In this document: positions 25,809 to 35,963 of the stretch, in pieces
Layout of the letters: each line of letters opens with the position of its first letter
Position numbering within the stretch: position 1 is the first letter of the stretch
Assembly (NCBI GenBank): GCA_014728045.1
Contig: WJMH01000022.1
Location: 62,001-126,000 of the forward strand
Source: Candidatus Omnitrophota bacterium
GTDB taxonomy: Bacteria; Omnitrophota; Gorgyraeia; Tantalellales; Tantalellaceae
Length of the DNA stretch: 64,000 nt
Direction: 5' to 3'
Made by a program: the position numbers and the translations under genes
Notes under the pieces: generated by a model
What the model saw: only the letters and a program-made list of their open reading frames with translations
The model's database searches: none
What the model was told of the DNA's origin: nothing

Positions 25809-26339
25809 ATGAAAAAAATAACTATGATCATGGTGGGCGTGCTCCTGCTGGCGGGAGCTTGTTTTTCCCGAGCTTCGGACGAACCCAAGGCGATGGCCGA
25901 CCTTCACAACGCGCAGGGAGAAAGGGCGGGTATCGTTCTTTTCGAAGAGGCCCAGGACGGGGTGAGGATAGATATCATCATCACCAACCTGCCCGCGGGA
26001 GAGCACGCTTTCCATATACACGAAAGCCCCAACTGCGACCGGCCGGATTTTAAAAGCGCAGGCGGTCATTTCAATCCCGGCGGGACCAAACACGGGTTCT
26101 TGAACCCGGAGGGTCCCCACGCGGGAGACCTGCCCAATATAGTCGTCAAAGGGGACGGCACGCTGATAAAAAAAGTCGTAACAGACCTTATAACCCTTGA
26201 TGAAGGGGAGAAGAACTCCCTTTTCAGGGGTGCGGGCACTTCAGTGGTGATACATGAGAACCCGGATGATTACATAACGGACCCGGCCGGCCGGGGAGGG
26301 AAAAGGATAGCCTGCGGTACTATAAGGAAGATCGAATGA
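25809..26339 (+). CDS. sodC: superoxide dismutase [Cu-Zn]
   Basis: A 176-residue periplasmic dismutase of superoxide. After a signal segment (LLLAGACFSRAS) the copper ligands appear as the two His of HAFHIHE, the bridging His in GGHFNPGG, and the last His in SVVIHENPDD; zinc ligands are in TKHG and PHAGDLPN. The structural Cys pair is in SPNC and IACGTI. All ligand residues are therefore present. Position next to the Cys-rich and Spy-like proteins suggests shared metal or oxidative stress control. Whether it is a lipoprotein (Cys of LAGAC) is unclear. Confidence 0.95.
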   Translation: MKKITMIMVGVLLLAGACFSRASDEPKAMADLHNAQGERAGIVLFEEAQDGVRIDIIITNLPAGEHAFHIHESPNCDRPDFKSAGGHFNPGGTKHGFLNPEGPHAGDLPNIVVKGDGTLIKKVVTDLITLDEGEKNSLFRGAGTSVVIHENPDDYITDPAGRGGKRIACGTIRKIE

Positions 26340-26358
26340 GTCGATACAACGGAGGTGA

Positions 26359-26751
26359 ATGATGGCCAGAGAATGGAAATGTGAAGATGACGTTCTATGC
26401 GGTGTTAACGAACCCAAGGACAAAAATAACCTGCAGGACCTTGAGAAAAAACACCTGCCGGTCATAGATTTTCCGGAAAAGGTCAAGAAGGACGAACCTT
26501 TCCGGGTTAATATAACGATCGGCGGTATCGACGGAGTGGACCACCCCAATGAGCCGGGTCATTTCATAGAATGGGTAGAACTGTATTCAGGGGATACTTT
26601 CCTGGGGAGGTCACAGTTCTGCGGCGGGGCGAGTTTTCCCCGCGCTACTTTCGAGGTTAAGCTCGACCATGCGCACGGTCCTTTGAAGGTGTGGTGCAAA
26701 TGTAACCTTCACGGGCTTTGGGAGATCACCAAGGACATAAGTGTAGGATAA
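26359..26751 (+). CDS. superoxide reductase, class II (neelaredoxin type)
   Basis: A 130-residue cytosolic enzyme that reduces superoxide to peroxide without making oxygen. It lacks the N-terminal desulforedoxin domain. The Fe site ligands can be seen: Glu/His region EKKHLPVID, HPNEPGHFIEW with two His, and the Cys-x-x-His pair in CNLHGLW near the end. Electrons would come from rubredoxin or ferredoxin. Its gene follows sodC by 19 bases, an unusual side-by-side pair of periplasmic dismutase and cytosolic reductase. Confidence 0.9.
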   Translation: MMAREWKCEDDVLCGVNEPKDKNNLQDLEKKHLPVIDFPEKVKKDEPFRVNITIGGIDGVDHPNEPGHFIEWVELYSGDTFLGRSQFCGGASFPRATFEVKLDHAHGPLKVWCKCNLHGLWEITKDISVG

Positions 26752-26818
26752 GTCTCTTTAGCTACAACAGGAGTAAACGACGGGTGGCACTCGGCGCCTG
26801 TATTCAAGGAGGAAGAAT

Positions 26819-27325
26819 ATGGCCAAGATAGCCGTTATAGTCGAAGATATGTTCGAGGACAGTGAGTATACCGAGCCGGTTGAGGCTTTCAAGAATGCCG
26901 GGCACGAGACTTTCAACATAGGCCTGGAAAAAGGTAAACAGCTCAAGGGCAAGAAAGAAGGCACGACCATACAGGTGGAAAGGTCGCTGGACGGGACAAG
27001 CGCCGATGACTATGACGCTCTGCTTATACCGGGGGGATACTCTCCCGATAAGCTCAGGGCACACAAGGCGCCCGTGGACTTCGTCAGAAAGTTCATGGAA
27101 GAGGGCAAGCCTGTTTTCTCTATCTGTCACGGCGGGCAGCTTCTCATATCCGCAGATGCGGTAAAAGGCCGGAAAATGACAGGCTGGAGATCCATCTCGC
27201 AGGACATCAGCAATGCGGGGGCCGAATATTTGGACCAGGAGGTAGTCGAGGACGGCAACCTTGTCAGCAGCAGGCAGCCTTCGGATCTGCCGGCTTTCAT
27301 AAAAGCCTCACTGTCCAAGCTTTAA
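26819..27325 (+). CDS. DJ-1/PfpI family protein
   Basis: A 168-residue DJ-1/PfpI (YhbO-like) protein, variously described as deglycase, protease or redox chaperone. The nucleophile elbow is SICHGGQLL (Cys at about 102), the conserved Glu is in VEDMFEDSEYTEP, and PGGYSPDKLRAH completes the active-site region. Ribosome site AAGGAGGAA. It lies in the oxidative-stress block between superoxide reductase and a hemerythrin. Confidence 0.92.
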   Translation: MAKIAVIVEDMFEDSEYTEPVEAFKNAGHETFNIGLEKGKQLKGKKEGTTIQVERSLDGTSADDYDALLIPGGYSPDKLRAHKAPVDFVRKFMEEGKPVFSICHGGQLLISADAVKGRKMTGWRSISQDISNAGAEYLDQEVVEDGNLVSSRQPSDLPAFIKASLSKL

Positions 27326-27344
27326 AGATCAAGGAGGGATACTC

Positions 27345-27878
27345 ATGTTACCAGCAGGACCTTTAATGAAGGAACACAGGCTCATAGAGCAGATGATCGG
27401 CCTGGTAGCCGACAGGCACGACCGTATAGGCCAGGAGGAGAAGGTCGATCCCGTTTTTATAGACGCGGCGGTCGATTTCATTCGGACCTATGCCGACAGG
27501 TGCCATCACGGCAAGGAAGAGGATATACTTTTTCGGGAACTTGAGAAAAAGGATATAAGCGACGAACATAAGAAGACGATGGAGGGACTGGTCAGCGACC
27601 ATAAGTTCGGCAGGAAGGTCACCGGAGAACTTGAAGAGGCGAATGAGGCGTACAAACACGGCAAAAAGGCCGCGCTGAAGGATATACAGCAGGCGCTCCA
27701 GAAACTAACCGACCTTTATCCGCAGCATATAGAGATAGAGGATAAGCATTTCTTTCTTCCTGTCATGGATTATTTCAGTGACGAGGAAAAAAGTTCCATG
27801 CTGAGTGAAATGATGGATTTTGACCGGGAGATGATACATAAAAAGTATCGGCAGATAGTGGATAAGTTCAAAGGCTGA
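27345..27878 (+). CDS. hemerythrin-like HHE domain protein
   Basis: A 177-residue four-helix-bundle protein. Diiron ligands of the HHE family can be picked out: KEHRLIEQM (His), DRCHHGKEEDILF (His, Glu), SDHKFGRK (His), and HIEIEDKHFF (His, Glu, His). It could bind oxygen, sense iron or redox, or hold iron for nearby ferritin-like proteins. Ribosome site AAGGAGGG. Followed by a bacterioferritin-like gene 27 bases later. Confidence 0.9.
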   Translation: MLPAGPLMKEHRLIEQMIGLVADRHDRIGQEEKVDPVFIDAAVDFIRTYADRCHHGKEEDILFRELEKKDISDEHKKTMEGLVSDHKFGRKVTGELEEANEAYKHGKKAALKDIQQALQKLTDLYPQHIEIEDKHFFLPVMDYFSDEEKSSMLSEMMDFDREMIHKKYRQIVDKFKG

Positions 27879-27905
27879 AGGCCTTGTCTAAAACGGGAGG
27901 TAATA

Positions 27906-28349
27906 ATGGCCGACATTAAAAAAGAACTCGTGGATATGCTTAACCAGGCTCTCCAGCTGGAGCACGCGGCGAGGATACAGTATCTAGCCCACGCGGAGAA
28001 GGTCAGCGGGCCGGGTTCGGAGATGGTGATAAACAGGCTCAAGGAGATAGCCTCCGATGAGCTGGAGCACGAAGAGAAGTTCCGGGAGATGATAGGCGCT
28101 TATCTGGGAGGGGTTCCTACCATGTCGCTCGCTGAAACCCACGATGCTAAGGACAGGACGGACATCCTGAATGTTAATCTCGAGGACGAGAAGCATGCCA
28201 TTGATTTTTACAAACAGGTGTACAAGAAGGTGCTTGAGAACAGAGACCAGCTACAATACGAGTTCGAGACGCTCGAACACGAGCTGAGGCATGTCATTAT
28301 AGACGAACAGGAACATGTCTCGGAGCTTACCACTCTTTTGGGTGACTGA
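27906..28349 (+). CDS. ferritin-like/bacterioferritin-type protein
   Basis: A 147-residue ferritin-like four-helix protein. The diiron motifs are LQLEHAARIQYLAH on helix A, ASDELEHEEKF (E..H) on helix B, NLEDEKHAIDFY on helix C and IDEQEHVSEL on helix D. It probably oxidises and stores iron, limiting Fenton chemistry. A Met ligand for heme is not obvious. GGGAGG ribosome site. Confidence 0.88.
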   Translation: MADIKKELVDMLNQALQLEHAARIQYLAHAEKVSGPGSEMVINRLKEIASDELEHEEKFREMIGAYLGGVPTMSLAETHDAKDRTDILNVNLEDEKHAIDFYKQVYKKVLENRDQLQYEFETLEHELRHVIIDEQEHVSELTTLLGD

Positions 28350-28369
28350 CCAAGCGCAAAAGGCGGACC

Positions 28370-30067
28370 ATGAGCAAAAAAGAGATCTCAATACGGATAA
28401 CCGGTGAAGCCGGTCAGGGCATGAAGACCATAGGCCACGCCGTGGGGGAGATGTTCGTAAAGGCGGGATTCAATATTTTCTCAAACATGGATTACATGTC
28501 CCGCATAAGGGGCGGGAATAATTTCTATCAGATACGGATTTCTTCCCGTCCGGTCGAAACCCTCAGGGAAAACCCCGATATGATCATCGCACTCAACGCA
28601 GAAAGCGTGGGCTTGCACCGCAGCGCGTTAAGCGATGAAGGGGTGCTCTTCCTCGACAGGGAAAAATTCGAACTGGAGGAAGAAGACGGTTCTTTCCGGG
28701 ACGCTCCGCTTTACGGGATAGCCGGGGAAGCAGGCTCCGAGATCTATGTTAACTCGGCATCCTGCGGTTTGATAGCGGGAATGACAGGTATAGATTTCTC
28801 CCATCTTAAGGAGGTTTTCGGCAAGGTCTTCGCCGCGAAGGATGAAGAAGTCCTCAAAAAGAACATAGACGCCGCCAAAAAAGGGTATGAACTTGCATCC
28901 GAAAAGTTCAAGGACGATATCTTCAGCGTTGAGTGCGAGGAATGCGCGGGTGATCTTCTTCTTAACGGCAACGAGGCGATAGCTCTGGCGGCGGTCAAGT
29001 CAGGATGCAGTTTCTATTCGGCGTATCCGATGACACCGGCTACCAGCATAATGGTGGCTATGGCCGGGTATTCCGAACAGCTCGATATCCTTGTCGAGCA
29101 GGCGGAAGACGAGATAGCTGCGATCAACATGGCGATCGGTGCTTCCTTCGCCGGAGCAAGGTCCATGACCGCCACTTCAGGAGGGGGGTTCGCGTTAATG
29201 ACAGAAGGCGTAAGTCTTGCGGGCATGACGGAGACGCCCGTTGTCATCGTAGACGCCCAGAGACCCGCTCCTGCTACGGGACTTCCCACAAGGACCGAAC
29301 AGTCTGATCTGGATTTCGTTCTCTACGGCGCGCACGGTGAGTTCGCCAAAGCGGTCTTCGCGCCCGGGACGATCGAAGAATGTTTTTTTCTCACCATGAA
29401 GGCTTTCGAGCTGGCCGATAAATACCAGATGCCGGTTATCATACTTACCGACCAGCATCTGGCCGATTCCATGCGCAATATTGAGAAGCTTGATGGGAGG
29501 GGTATAAAGGTGAGAAAGTTCTCACTATCCCGGGAAGATTCAAAGAAGATCGAGGATTACCAAAGGTATGCTCTTACCGATGACGGTATCTCGCCGAGGG
29601 CCGTGCCTTCATGGATAAAAGACGTCATTTACGCGGACAGTGATGAACACGACCAGAAAGGGCACATAACAGAGTCGGACGAAGTACGAGACAGTATGGT
29701 GGAGAAAAGGTTTTTCAAAAAAATGGAGAACCTGCGCAAAGAGGTCGTCCCTCCCACGGTTTTGGCCGTGGAAGAGGCAGAGACACTCCTGGTGGGGTTT
29801 GGCTCGACCTACGGGGTGATGAAAGAGGCCTGCAAGGCCAAGGGAAAGTCTTTCGGGATGGTTCACATCCCCCAGGTCTGGCCCTTCCCGGCGGAAGAGG
29901 TAACTGGCGCTCTGGAGAAGGCCAAAAAGGTCATATGTCTCGAGAATAACGCCTCGGGACAACTGGCCGCTCTTATCAGAAAGGCTACCGGTATCAGGGT
30001 AAGTGAGCACATTCTGAAATACGACGGAAGACCATTTAACGCAGACCAGTTGACCGAGCAACTTTAG
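28370..30067 (+). CDS. korA: 2-oxoacid:ferredoxin oxidoreductase, fused gamma-alpha subunit
   Basis: A 565-residue fusion. Residues 1-190 are the gamma domain (RITGEAGQGMKTIGHAVG; SRIRGGNNFYQIR), and from about 195 the alpha domain (GNEAIALAAVKSGCSFYSAYPMTPATSIM, ATSGGGFALMTEGVSLAGMTETP, PTRTEQSDL). It oxidatively decarboxylates a 2-oxoacid, probably 2-oxoglutarate or a related acid, with CoA and ferredoxin, in reversible fashion in anaerobes. It is paired with the TPP-binding beta subunit downstream. Substrate specificity cannot be fixed from sequence alone. Confidence 0.94.
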   Translation: MSKKEISIRITGEAGQGMKTIGHAVGEMFVKAGFNIFSNMDYMSRIRGGNNFYQIRISSRPVETLRENPDMIIALNAESVGLHRSALSDEGVLFLDREKFELEEEDGSFRDAPLYGIAGEAGSEIYVNSASCGLIAGMTGIDFSHLKEVFGKVFAAKDEEVLKKNIDAAKKGYELASEKFKDDIFSVECEECAGDLLLNGNEAIALAAVKSGCSFYSAYPMTPATSIMVAMAGYSEQLDILVEQAEDEIAAINMAIGASFAGARSMTATSGGGFALMTEGVSLAGMTETPVVIVDAQRPAPATGLPTRTEQSDLDFVLYGAHGEFAKAVFAPGTIEECFFLTMKAFELADKYQMPVIILTDQHLADSMRNIEKLDGRGIKVRKFSLSREDSKKIEDYQRYALTDDGISPRAVPSWIKDVIYADSDEHDQKGHITESDEVRDSMVEKRFFKKMENLRKEVVPPTVLAVEEAETLLVGFGSTYGVMKEACKAKGKSFGMVHIPQVWPFPAEEVTGALEKAKKVICLENNASGQLAALIRKATGIRVSEHILKYDGRPFNADQLTEQL

Positions 30068-30079
30068 GAGCAGATAAAA

Positions 30080-30940
30080 GTGGAAAAAGAAAAATACAGA
30101 AGCGGCGATCCCATAGCCTGGTGCCCCGGCTGTGGCAACTTCGGCATAATCAACGCTGTAACCAAGGCTCTTGAAGGGCTTGAGACGGCGCCTGAACAGG
30201 TGCTTCTGGTCTCGGGAATAGGGCAGGCCGCGAAACTTCCCCACTACGTCAGGGCGAATTGTTTCAACGGTCTTCACGGCAGGGCTCTTCCGGTCGCGGT
30301 GGCCGCGAAGATGGCCAACCGGAAGCTTACGGTCATAGTCACCACCGGTGACGGCGACTGCTACGGCGAAGGTGGCAACCACTTCGTGCATAATATACGC
30401 AGGAACGTTGACATCACGGTACTAGTGCATAACAACCAGATATACGGTCTGACAAAGGGGCAGGCCTCGCCGACCACGGATACCGGGTATGTTACGCCCG
30501 TGCAGATTGGTGGCGTCATCCTTGAGCCTTTTCATGCGCTCCAGGTGGCAATAACCCTCGGGGCTGCTTTCGTGGCAAGAAGTTTCTCCGGCGAGATAGA
30601 CCACCTTTCGGATATGATCCAGAAGGGCGTGCGCCACAAGGGGTTCTCACTCGTGGAAGTTATGCAGCCATGCGTTTCGTTCAACAAAAAGAATACCCAC
30701 CAGTGGTACAAGGACAGGATATACAAACTTAGCGAAGAAGGTGATCACGACCCCCAAGACAAGATGGCAGCCTACAGTAAAGCCGCCGAATGGGGGGACG
30801 ATATACCCATAGGGGTGATCTACAGGCGCGAGAGTGAGACTTACGGCCAGAAGAGCGGCCTTTCGGAGAAGACCCCGCTCGCCGAAAAGGATATAGACAA
30901 GATCGATATCGGCGAACTTATCGAAGCGTTCAGGATATAA
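30080..30940 (+). CDS. korB: 2-oxoacid:ferredoxin oxidoreductase, beta subunit
   Basis: A 286-residue thiamine-diphosphate subunit. WCPGCGNFGIINAV holds the cluster/TPP-region Cys pair, TTGDGDCYGEGGNHFVHNIRRN the TPP-Mg motif (GDG...N), VHNNQIYGLTKGQASPT the second part, and EVMQPCVSFN the third. The start is GTG at 30080, 12 bases after korA. Gene order and fused gamma-alpha fit the two-subunit type of KorAB. Partner ferredoxin may be the one at 23468. Confidence 0.94.
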   Translation: MEKEKYRSGDPIAWCPGCGNFGIINAVTKALEGLETAPEQVLLVSGIGQAAKLPHYVRANCFNGLHGRALPVAVAAKMANRKLTVIVTTGDGDCYGEGGNHFVHNIRRNVDITVLVHNNQIYGLTKGQASPTTDTGYVTPVQIGGVILEPFHALQVAITLGAAFVARSFSGEIDHLSDMIQKGVRHKGFSLVEVMQPCVSFNKKNTHQWYKDRIYKLSEEGDHDPQDKMAAYSKAAEWGDDIPIGVIYRRESETYGQKSGLSEKTPLAEKDIDKIDIGELIEAFRI

Positions 30941-31015
30941 AGCGACTCTCCCGGCTGATATGACCAAAGCCCCGTCCAGTTGCTGCCGAAAGACCATTCA
31001 AGGAGGTGCTTCGAA

Positions 31016-31312
31016 ATGAGCGAAAAAAAGCCCTGGTACATGAAAGACACCGAGCTCGGCAAAGCTTTCAATCATTTTTACCTTGCCTGCAAGGAAAAGA
31101 GCGTGCTCGACGATAGAACAAGGGAACTGCTGATGGCCGCGCTTGCCTGTGTGTTCCGCTGCCCGCACTGTACCGAGGAACACATCAAAAAAGCGCTGGA
31201 AGTGGGATGCACCAAACAGCAGGTAAGAGAAGCACTTCTCATCGCCAGCGTCGAGGCCGCGGGTACGCAACTTGCCTGGAGGAAAGAAGTTTACGAGAAA
31301 TATCTTGGATAA
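31016..31312 (+). CDS. AhpD-like carboxymuconolactone decarboxylase family protein
   Basis: A 98-residue all-helical protein of the CMD/AhpD group. The motif is CVFRCPHCTEEHIKKALEVG, in which the CPHC pair and downstream His match the AhpD redox centre that reduces peroxiredoxin. The start at 31016 is set by AAGGAGGTG (31000-31007); an upstream ATG at 30980 would lie before this site. It probably acts in peroxide detoxification or thiol redox, in keeping with its neighbours. Confidence 0.86.
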   Translation: MSEKKPWYMKDTELGKAFNHFYLACKEKSVLDDRTRELLMAALACVFRCPHCTEEHIKKALEVGCTKQQVREALLIASVEAAGTQLAWRKEVYEKYLG

Positions 31313-31321
31313 GGAGGTGTT

Positions 31322-32371
31322 TTGAAAGACGAGAAGATCCTTTTTTTCGACACCAAACCCTATGACAGGCAGTTCTTCGGGGAGGCTAACCGGGAATACG
31401 GTTTCCAGCTTAAATACCTGAATAACCGCCTCAACGAGGATACCGCCGATCTTGCCAGGGGCTACCGCATTATAAGCATCTTTGTTAATGACATGGTAAG
31501 CGAAGCGGTGGCGGATAAGCTGTCGGAACTTGGGGTTAAACTCGTCGCGCTGCGTTCGGCAGGATACAACAACGTTGACCTCGACGCGGTGTATGACAGG
31601 ATACATGTCGTGAGGGTTCCCGAATACTCGCCGTACGCCATCGCCGAGCATGCCGTTGCGCTTATGATGACCCTTAACAGAAAGATACACAGGGCCTATT
31701 TCCGGGTACGGGACAACAATTTTGCGATAAACGGCCTGATGGGGTTCGACATGCACGGGAAGACCGCGGGAGTGATAGGTACCGGAAGGATAGGAAAAAC
31801 CCTCTTGGAGATACTCAAGGGTTTTGGGATGAATCTGCTGGCTTACGACCCCAAGCCGGATGAAGAGGAAGCTTCCGGCATGGGTTTTAAATATGTCGAT
31901 CTGGAGACGCTCTACGCCAAATCCGATATCATCTCGTTACACTGCCCGCTTACCAGGGAGACAGAATATATCATAAACCAGGAAAGTATCGGCGCCATGA
32001 AAGACGGTGTCATGATCATCAATACCGGAAGAGGGAAGCTGATAGATACCAAGGCGCTTATCGAGAACCTGAAGACGGGAAAAATAGCTTACGCCGGTCT
32101 TGACGTCTACGAGGAGGAAAGCGAATTTTTCTACGAGGACCTTTCTTCATCTTTCATAAGCGATGATGTGCTCGCCAGGCTCATGACTTTCCATAACGTG
32201 GTCATAACTTCGCACCAGGGTTTTTTCACGAAAGAAGCACTCGCCAATATAGCGGAGACCACCCTTTCCAATGTAAGGGAGTTTATTGAGGGAGGGTATC
32301 TGAAGAACGAGATATGTTACAGATGTGACAGGGACAAGTGCGTTAAAGCTGAGGGAGAGAAATGTTTTTAA
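31322..32371 (+). CDS. D-2-hydroxyacid dehydrogenase (D-lactate type) with Cys-rich tail
   Basis: A 349-residue NAD-dependent dehydrogenase of the D-lactate type: FVNDMVSEAVADKL, GVIGTGRIGKTLLEIL (NAD motif), INTGRGKLIDT (catalytic Arg), GLDVYEEE (Glu) and TSHQGFFTKEAL (catalytic His). It likely reduces pyruvate to D-lactate under anaerobiosis. The start is TTG at 31322 after AAGGAGGTG. After the normal end it carries about 20 residues with four Cys (CYRCDRDKCVKAEGEKC), which I do not know from the typical family. Confidence 0.92.
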   Translation: MKDEKILFFDTKPYDRQFFGEANREYGFQLKYLNNRLNEDTADLARGYRIISIFVNDMVSEAVADKLSELGVKLVALRSAGYNNVDLDAVYDRIHVVRVPEYSPYAIAEHAVALMMTLNRKIHRAYFRVRDNNFAINGLMGFDMHGKTAGVIGTGRIGKTLLEILKGFGMNLLAYDPKPDEEEASGMGFKYVDLETLYAKSDIISLHCPLTRETEYIINQESIGAMKDGVMIINTGRGKLIDTKALIENLKTGKIAYAGLDVYEEESEFFYEDLSSSFISDDVLARLMTFHNVVITSHQGFFTKEALANIAETTLSNVREFIEGGYLKNEICYRCDRDKCVKAEGEKCF

Positions 32372-32385
32372 AAAAGGAGGATGGC

Positions 32386-32886
32386 ATGAACCCTTTTGAT
32401 TTCGCGATGCAACTAGAGAAAGAAGGAGAGAAATATTACCGGGAACTTGCGGAGAAAACCGACAACGAGGGCTGCAGGAACATATTCAACATGCTGGCGG
32501 ACGATGAGGTAAAGCATTTCAATGTCTTCAAGGGCATGAAAGAGGGAAAAACAGAAGACTTCCCGGCAACCCAGGTCATGGAAGAGGCGAGGAAGACCTT
32601 CCAGTCCTTTGCCGAGAAAGGTAATCCTTTCGAGGAGGAGATGTCCCAGAAGGAGCTTTACGGCAAAGCTCTTGAAGTGGAAGAGAAGACCAGGGATTTT
32701 TATCTGGAAAAATCCGAGGAAACGGAGGATTCCCGGGAAAAAGAGCTTTTCAGGAAGATAGCCGACGAGGAACAGATGCATTACAATCTCATTGACGAAC
32801 TTTTGGGTTTCATAAAAGAGCCCGAAACGTTCCTGGAGAACGCTGAGTTCTTTAACAGTGACGATTACTGGATGATGAGAAGGTGA
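32386..32886 (+). CDS. rubrerythrin-like ferritin-fold protein
   Basis: A 166-residue diiron protein without a rubredoxin tail. [19 protein letters not shown] (first E), [16 protein letters not shown] (E..H), [17 protein letters not shown] (E) and [15 protein letters not shown] (E..H) are the four helix motifs, so peroxide or oxygen reduction or iron handling is likely. AAAAAGGAGG (32371-32380) places the start at 32386, eight codons after an earlier ATG that lies in the previous gene. The C-terminal [10 protein letters not shown] is typical of rubrerythrin-like proteins of anaerobes. Confidence 0.85.
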   Translation: MNPFDFAMQLEKEGEKYYRELAEKTDNEGCRNIFNMLADDEVKHFNVFKGMKEGKTEDFPATQVMEEARKTFQSFAEKGNPFEEEMSQKELYGKALEVEEKTRDFYLEKSEETEDSREKELFRKIADEEQMHYNLIDELLGFIKEPETFLENAEFFNSDDYWMMRR

Positions 32887-32912
32887 TCGGTGTCTCTAAA
32901 AGGGAGGATGTT

Positions 32913-33971
<1,059 letters not shown>

Positions 33972-34014
33972 CAGGCTCGTATGGTTATGGTGCAATACCA
34001 CAGGAAAGGAGCTC

Positions 34015-34197
34015 ATGGTGGCTAAAAGACATATTTATATTCTTATCGTTCTTGCCTTAATGCATGTTCTGGGTTGCACTTCGAAACATACCTACAAGGG
34101 CAGCGGAGCCGAGCGTATAGATGAATTCTCCCGCGTCGATGAAAGTTTCGAGGAGAAGCATCTGGAAGACACCGGCAAACCTGAATACATAAAATAA
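34015..34197 (+). CDS. small lipoprotein
   Basis: A 60-residue protein with a basic start, a hydrophobic stretch (IYILIVLALMHV) and a lipobox VLGC with lipidated Cys21. The mature 40 residues are polar and acidic (EEKHLEDTGKPEYI). No family is recognised. It sits 43 bases after the aldolase and 8 before trehalose-6-phosphate synthase, and so may be part of the latter's operon. AAAGGAG precedes the ATG. Confidence 0.62.
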   Translation: MVAKRHIYILIVLALMHVLGCTSKHTYKGSGAERIDEFSRVDESFEEKHLEDTGKPEYIK

Positions 34198-34205
34198 GGC
34201 AGACC

Positions 34206-35672
34206 ATGGCTACCAAGGAATCTCTTGTAAAAGATATAAAGAACGCACTTGCCGGCAGGAAGCTCATAATAGCCTCCAACCGGGAGCCATACGTACATGA
34301 GAAGCGCGGCGGCGGGATTGAGTGTTCCAAGACGGTGAGCGGTCTCTCCATTGCGCTTGATCCGGTCATGCGCGCGGTTGGCGGCACCTGGATAGCTTGG
34401 GGGGCCGGCGACGCCGACAGGCGGACGGTAGATGAGAATAATATAGTCAAAGTTCCTCCTGGAAGCGAGGAATACAGCCTGAAGAGGCTCTGGTACACCG
34501 ATGAGGAACGGGATGATTTCTATTACGGATATTCCAACCAGGCGCTATGGCCCCTCTGCCATATCGCATACGAAAAGCCGCTTTTTCTGAAGAAGCACTG
34601 GGCCGCTTACAAGAAAATAAACAAAAGGTTCGCCGATGCGGTGATCGAAGAATCCCGGGGCGAGGACGTTGTCATCTGGATCCAGGATTATCACCTTTGC
34701 CTTTTGCCTTTATACGTTAAGAAAGAGCTGCCTAATGCGGTGATTGCCATGATGTGGCATATACCCTGGCCCAACGCGGAAGTATTCAGGGTCTGCCCGC
34801 AGAAGCACCAGATACTCTCGGGAATGCTGGCCTGCGATATACTGGGCTTCCATATATATTATCACTGCCTTAACTTCATCCAGACCGTGGAACTGCACAT
34901 GGAGGCCAAGATTAGCCACGAGGAGAGCAGCATAAGCTACAAGGGGCACAAGACCCTGGTCAAGAACTTCCCCATCAGCGTCGATTTCGAGGGTATGTCC
35001 GAAGACGCCGAAACCGAAAAGGTATCAGGTGCCATGGAGAGCATCCTTAACGGAATAAAGGCCGGATCCTCCATTCTTGCCGTTAGCGTGGACAGGATAG
35101 ATTATACCAAGGGCATCCTCGAGAGGTTCAGCGCGATAGACAGGTTCTTTCAGCTCGAACCGGGCTACATCGGAAAGATCGTTTTTTACCAGCTGGGAGC
35201 TCTTTCGCGCGCCAAAATACCTTCCTACAAAAGGCTTATCGAAGAGAGTAAACGCAGGGCGGATGAACTCAACGAAAAATACGGCAGGGAGGATTGGAAG
35301 CCTGTGGTGCTTAATTATGAAGGCCTTAACTATGCCCAGCATCTTGCGCTCTACCGTTGCGCGGACCTGTGCATTGTATCATCCCTGCATGACGGCATGA
35401 ACCTTGTAGCCAAGGAGTATGTCGCTTCCAGGACGGACGAGAGCGGGGTGCTCGTGCTCAGCCGCTTTACCGGCTCTGCCAGGGAATTCGCCAAGGGAGC
35501 GGTGCTTTTCAACCCTTATGATTTCGATGCTGCCGCAAAGGCGATAAAAAAGGCCGTTCAGATGACGCAGGAGGAAAAAGAGAAGCGGATGAAATACATG
35601 AGAAGCGCCATAAACAACCGGAACATATACAGGTGGGCGGAGAAGTTCATCACAAGATTAAGCAGAGTATAG
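34206..35672 (+). CDS. otsA: trehalose-6-phosphate synthase (GT20)
   Basis: A 488-residue GT-B glycosyltransferase making trehalose-6-phosphate from UDP-glucose and glucose-6-phosphate. [72 protein letters not shown] and [18 protein letters not shown] are family landmarks with the donor-site Arg/Lys and Glu present. No trehalose-6-phosphatase gene is adjacent. Osmotic and desiccation protection is the usual role. Confidence 0.93.
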   Translation: MATKESLVKDIKNALAGRKLIIASNREPYVHEKRGGGIECSKTVSGLSIALDPVMRAVGGTWIAWGAGDADRRTVDENNIVKVPPGSEEYSLKRLWYTDEERDDFYYGYSNQALWPLCHIAYEKPLFLKKHWAAYKKINKRFADAVIEESRGEDVVIWIQDYHLCLLPLYVKKELPNAVIAMMWHIPWPNAEVFRVCPQKHQILSGMLACDILGFHIYYHCLNFIQTVELHMEAKISHEESSISYKGHKTLVKNFPISVDFEGMSEDAETEKVSGAMESILNGIKAGSSILAVSVDRIDYTKGILERFSAIDRFFQLEPGYIGKIVFYQLGALSRAKIPSYKRLIEESKRRADELNEKYGREDWKPVVLNYEGLNYAQHLALYRCADLCIVSSLHDGMNLVAKEYVASRTDESGVLVLSRFTGSAREFAKGAVLFNPYDFDAAAKAIKKAVQMTQEEKEKRMKYMRSAINNRNIYRWAEKFITRLSRV

Positions 35673-35684
35673 AAGGATCCTGAA

Positions 35685-35957
35685 ATGGAAATCAAGCCCA
35701 GAACACTGATAAGATGGATACTGATAGCAGCGGGCATTATCTACGTGGCATACCTGCACCTTGAGAGGATCGGATACAAAAAGGACATGGACATCATTCG
35801 GGGCGAGGCTCAGTACATTAAAGAAACGGCGTATTACCGGACCGCGCCAAAGGACCTTAGGGAAAGGATAAACCGTATCGGCTCTGTCAGTTCTGAGGTA
35901 TTGGATATACCCCGGCAGGCCGGGACCCTTCCCGATATCATGGATGAGAGCAAATAG
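35685..35957 (+). CDS. small single-pass membrane protein
   Basis: A 90-residue protein with one N-terminal hydrophobic helix (about 8-26: RWILIAAGIIYVAYLHL) and a charged soluble remainder that may form a helical pair (ERIGYKKDMDIIRGEAQYIKE; TAPKDLRERINRIGSV). No family recognised. Its start is 13 bases after otsA and its stop lies 6 bases from the convergent regulator gene, with no visible terminator between them. Confidence 0.6.
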   Translation: MEIKPRTLIRWILIAAGIIYVAYLHLERIGYKKDMDIIRGEAQYIKETAYYRTAPKDLRERINRIGSVSSEVLDIPRQAGTLPDIMDESK

Positions 35958-35963
35958 CTTCTG

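Noticed and set aside
26359-26751. Desulfoferrodoxin (two-domain) assignment
   Set aside because: The N-terminal Cys4 desulforedoxin domain is missing; only the neelaredoxin-type domain is present.
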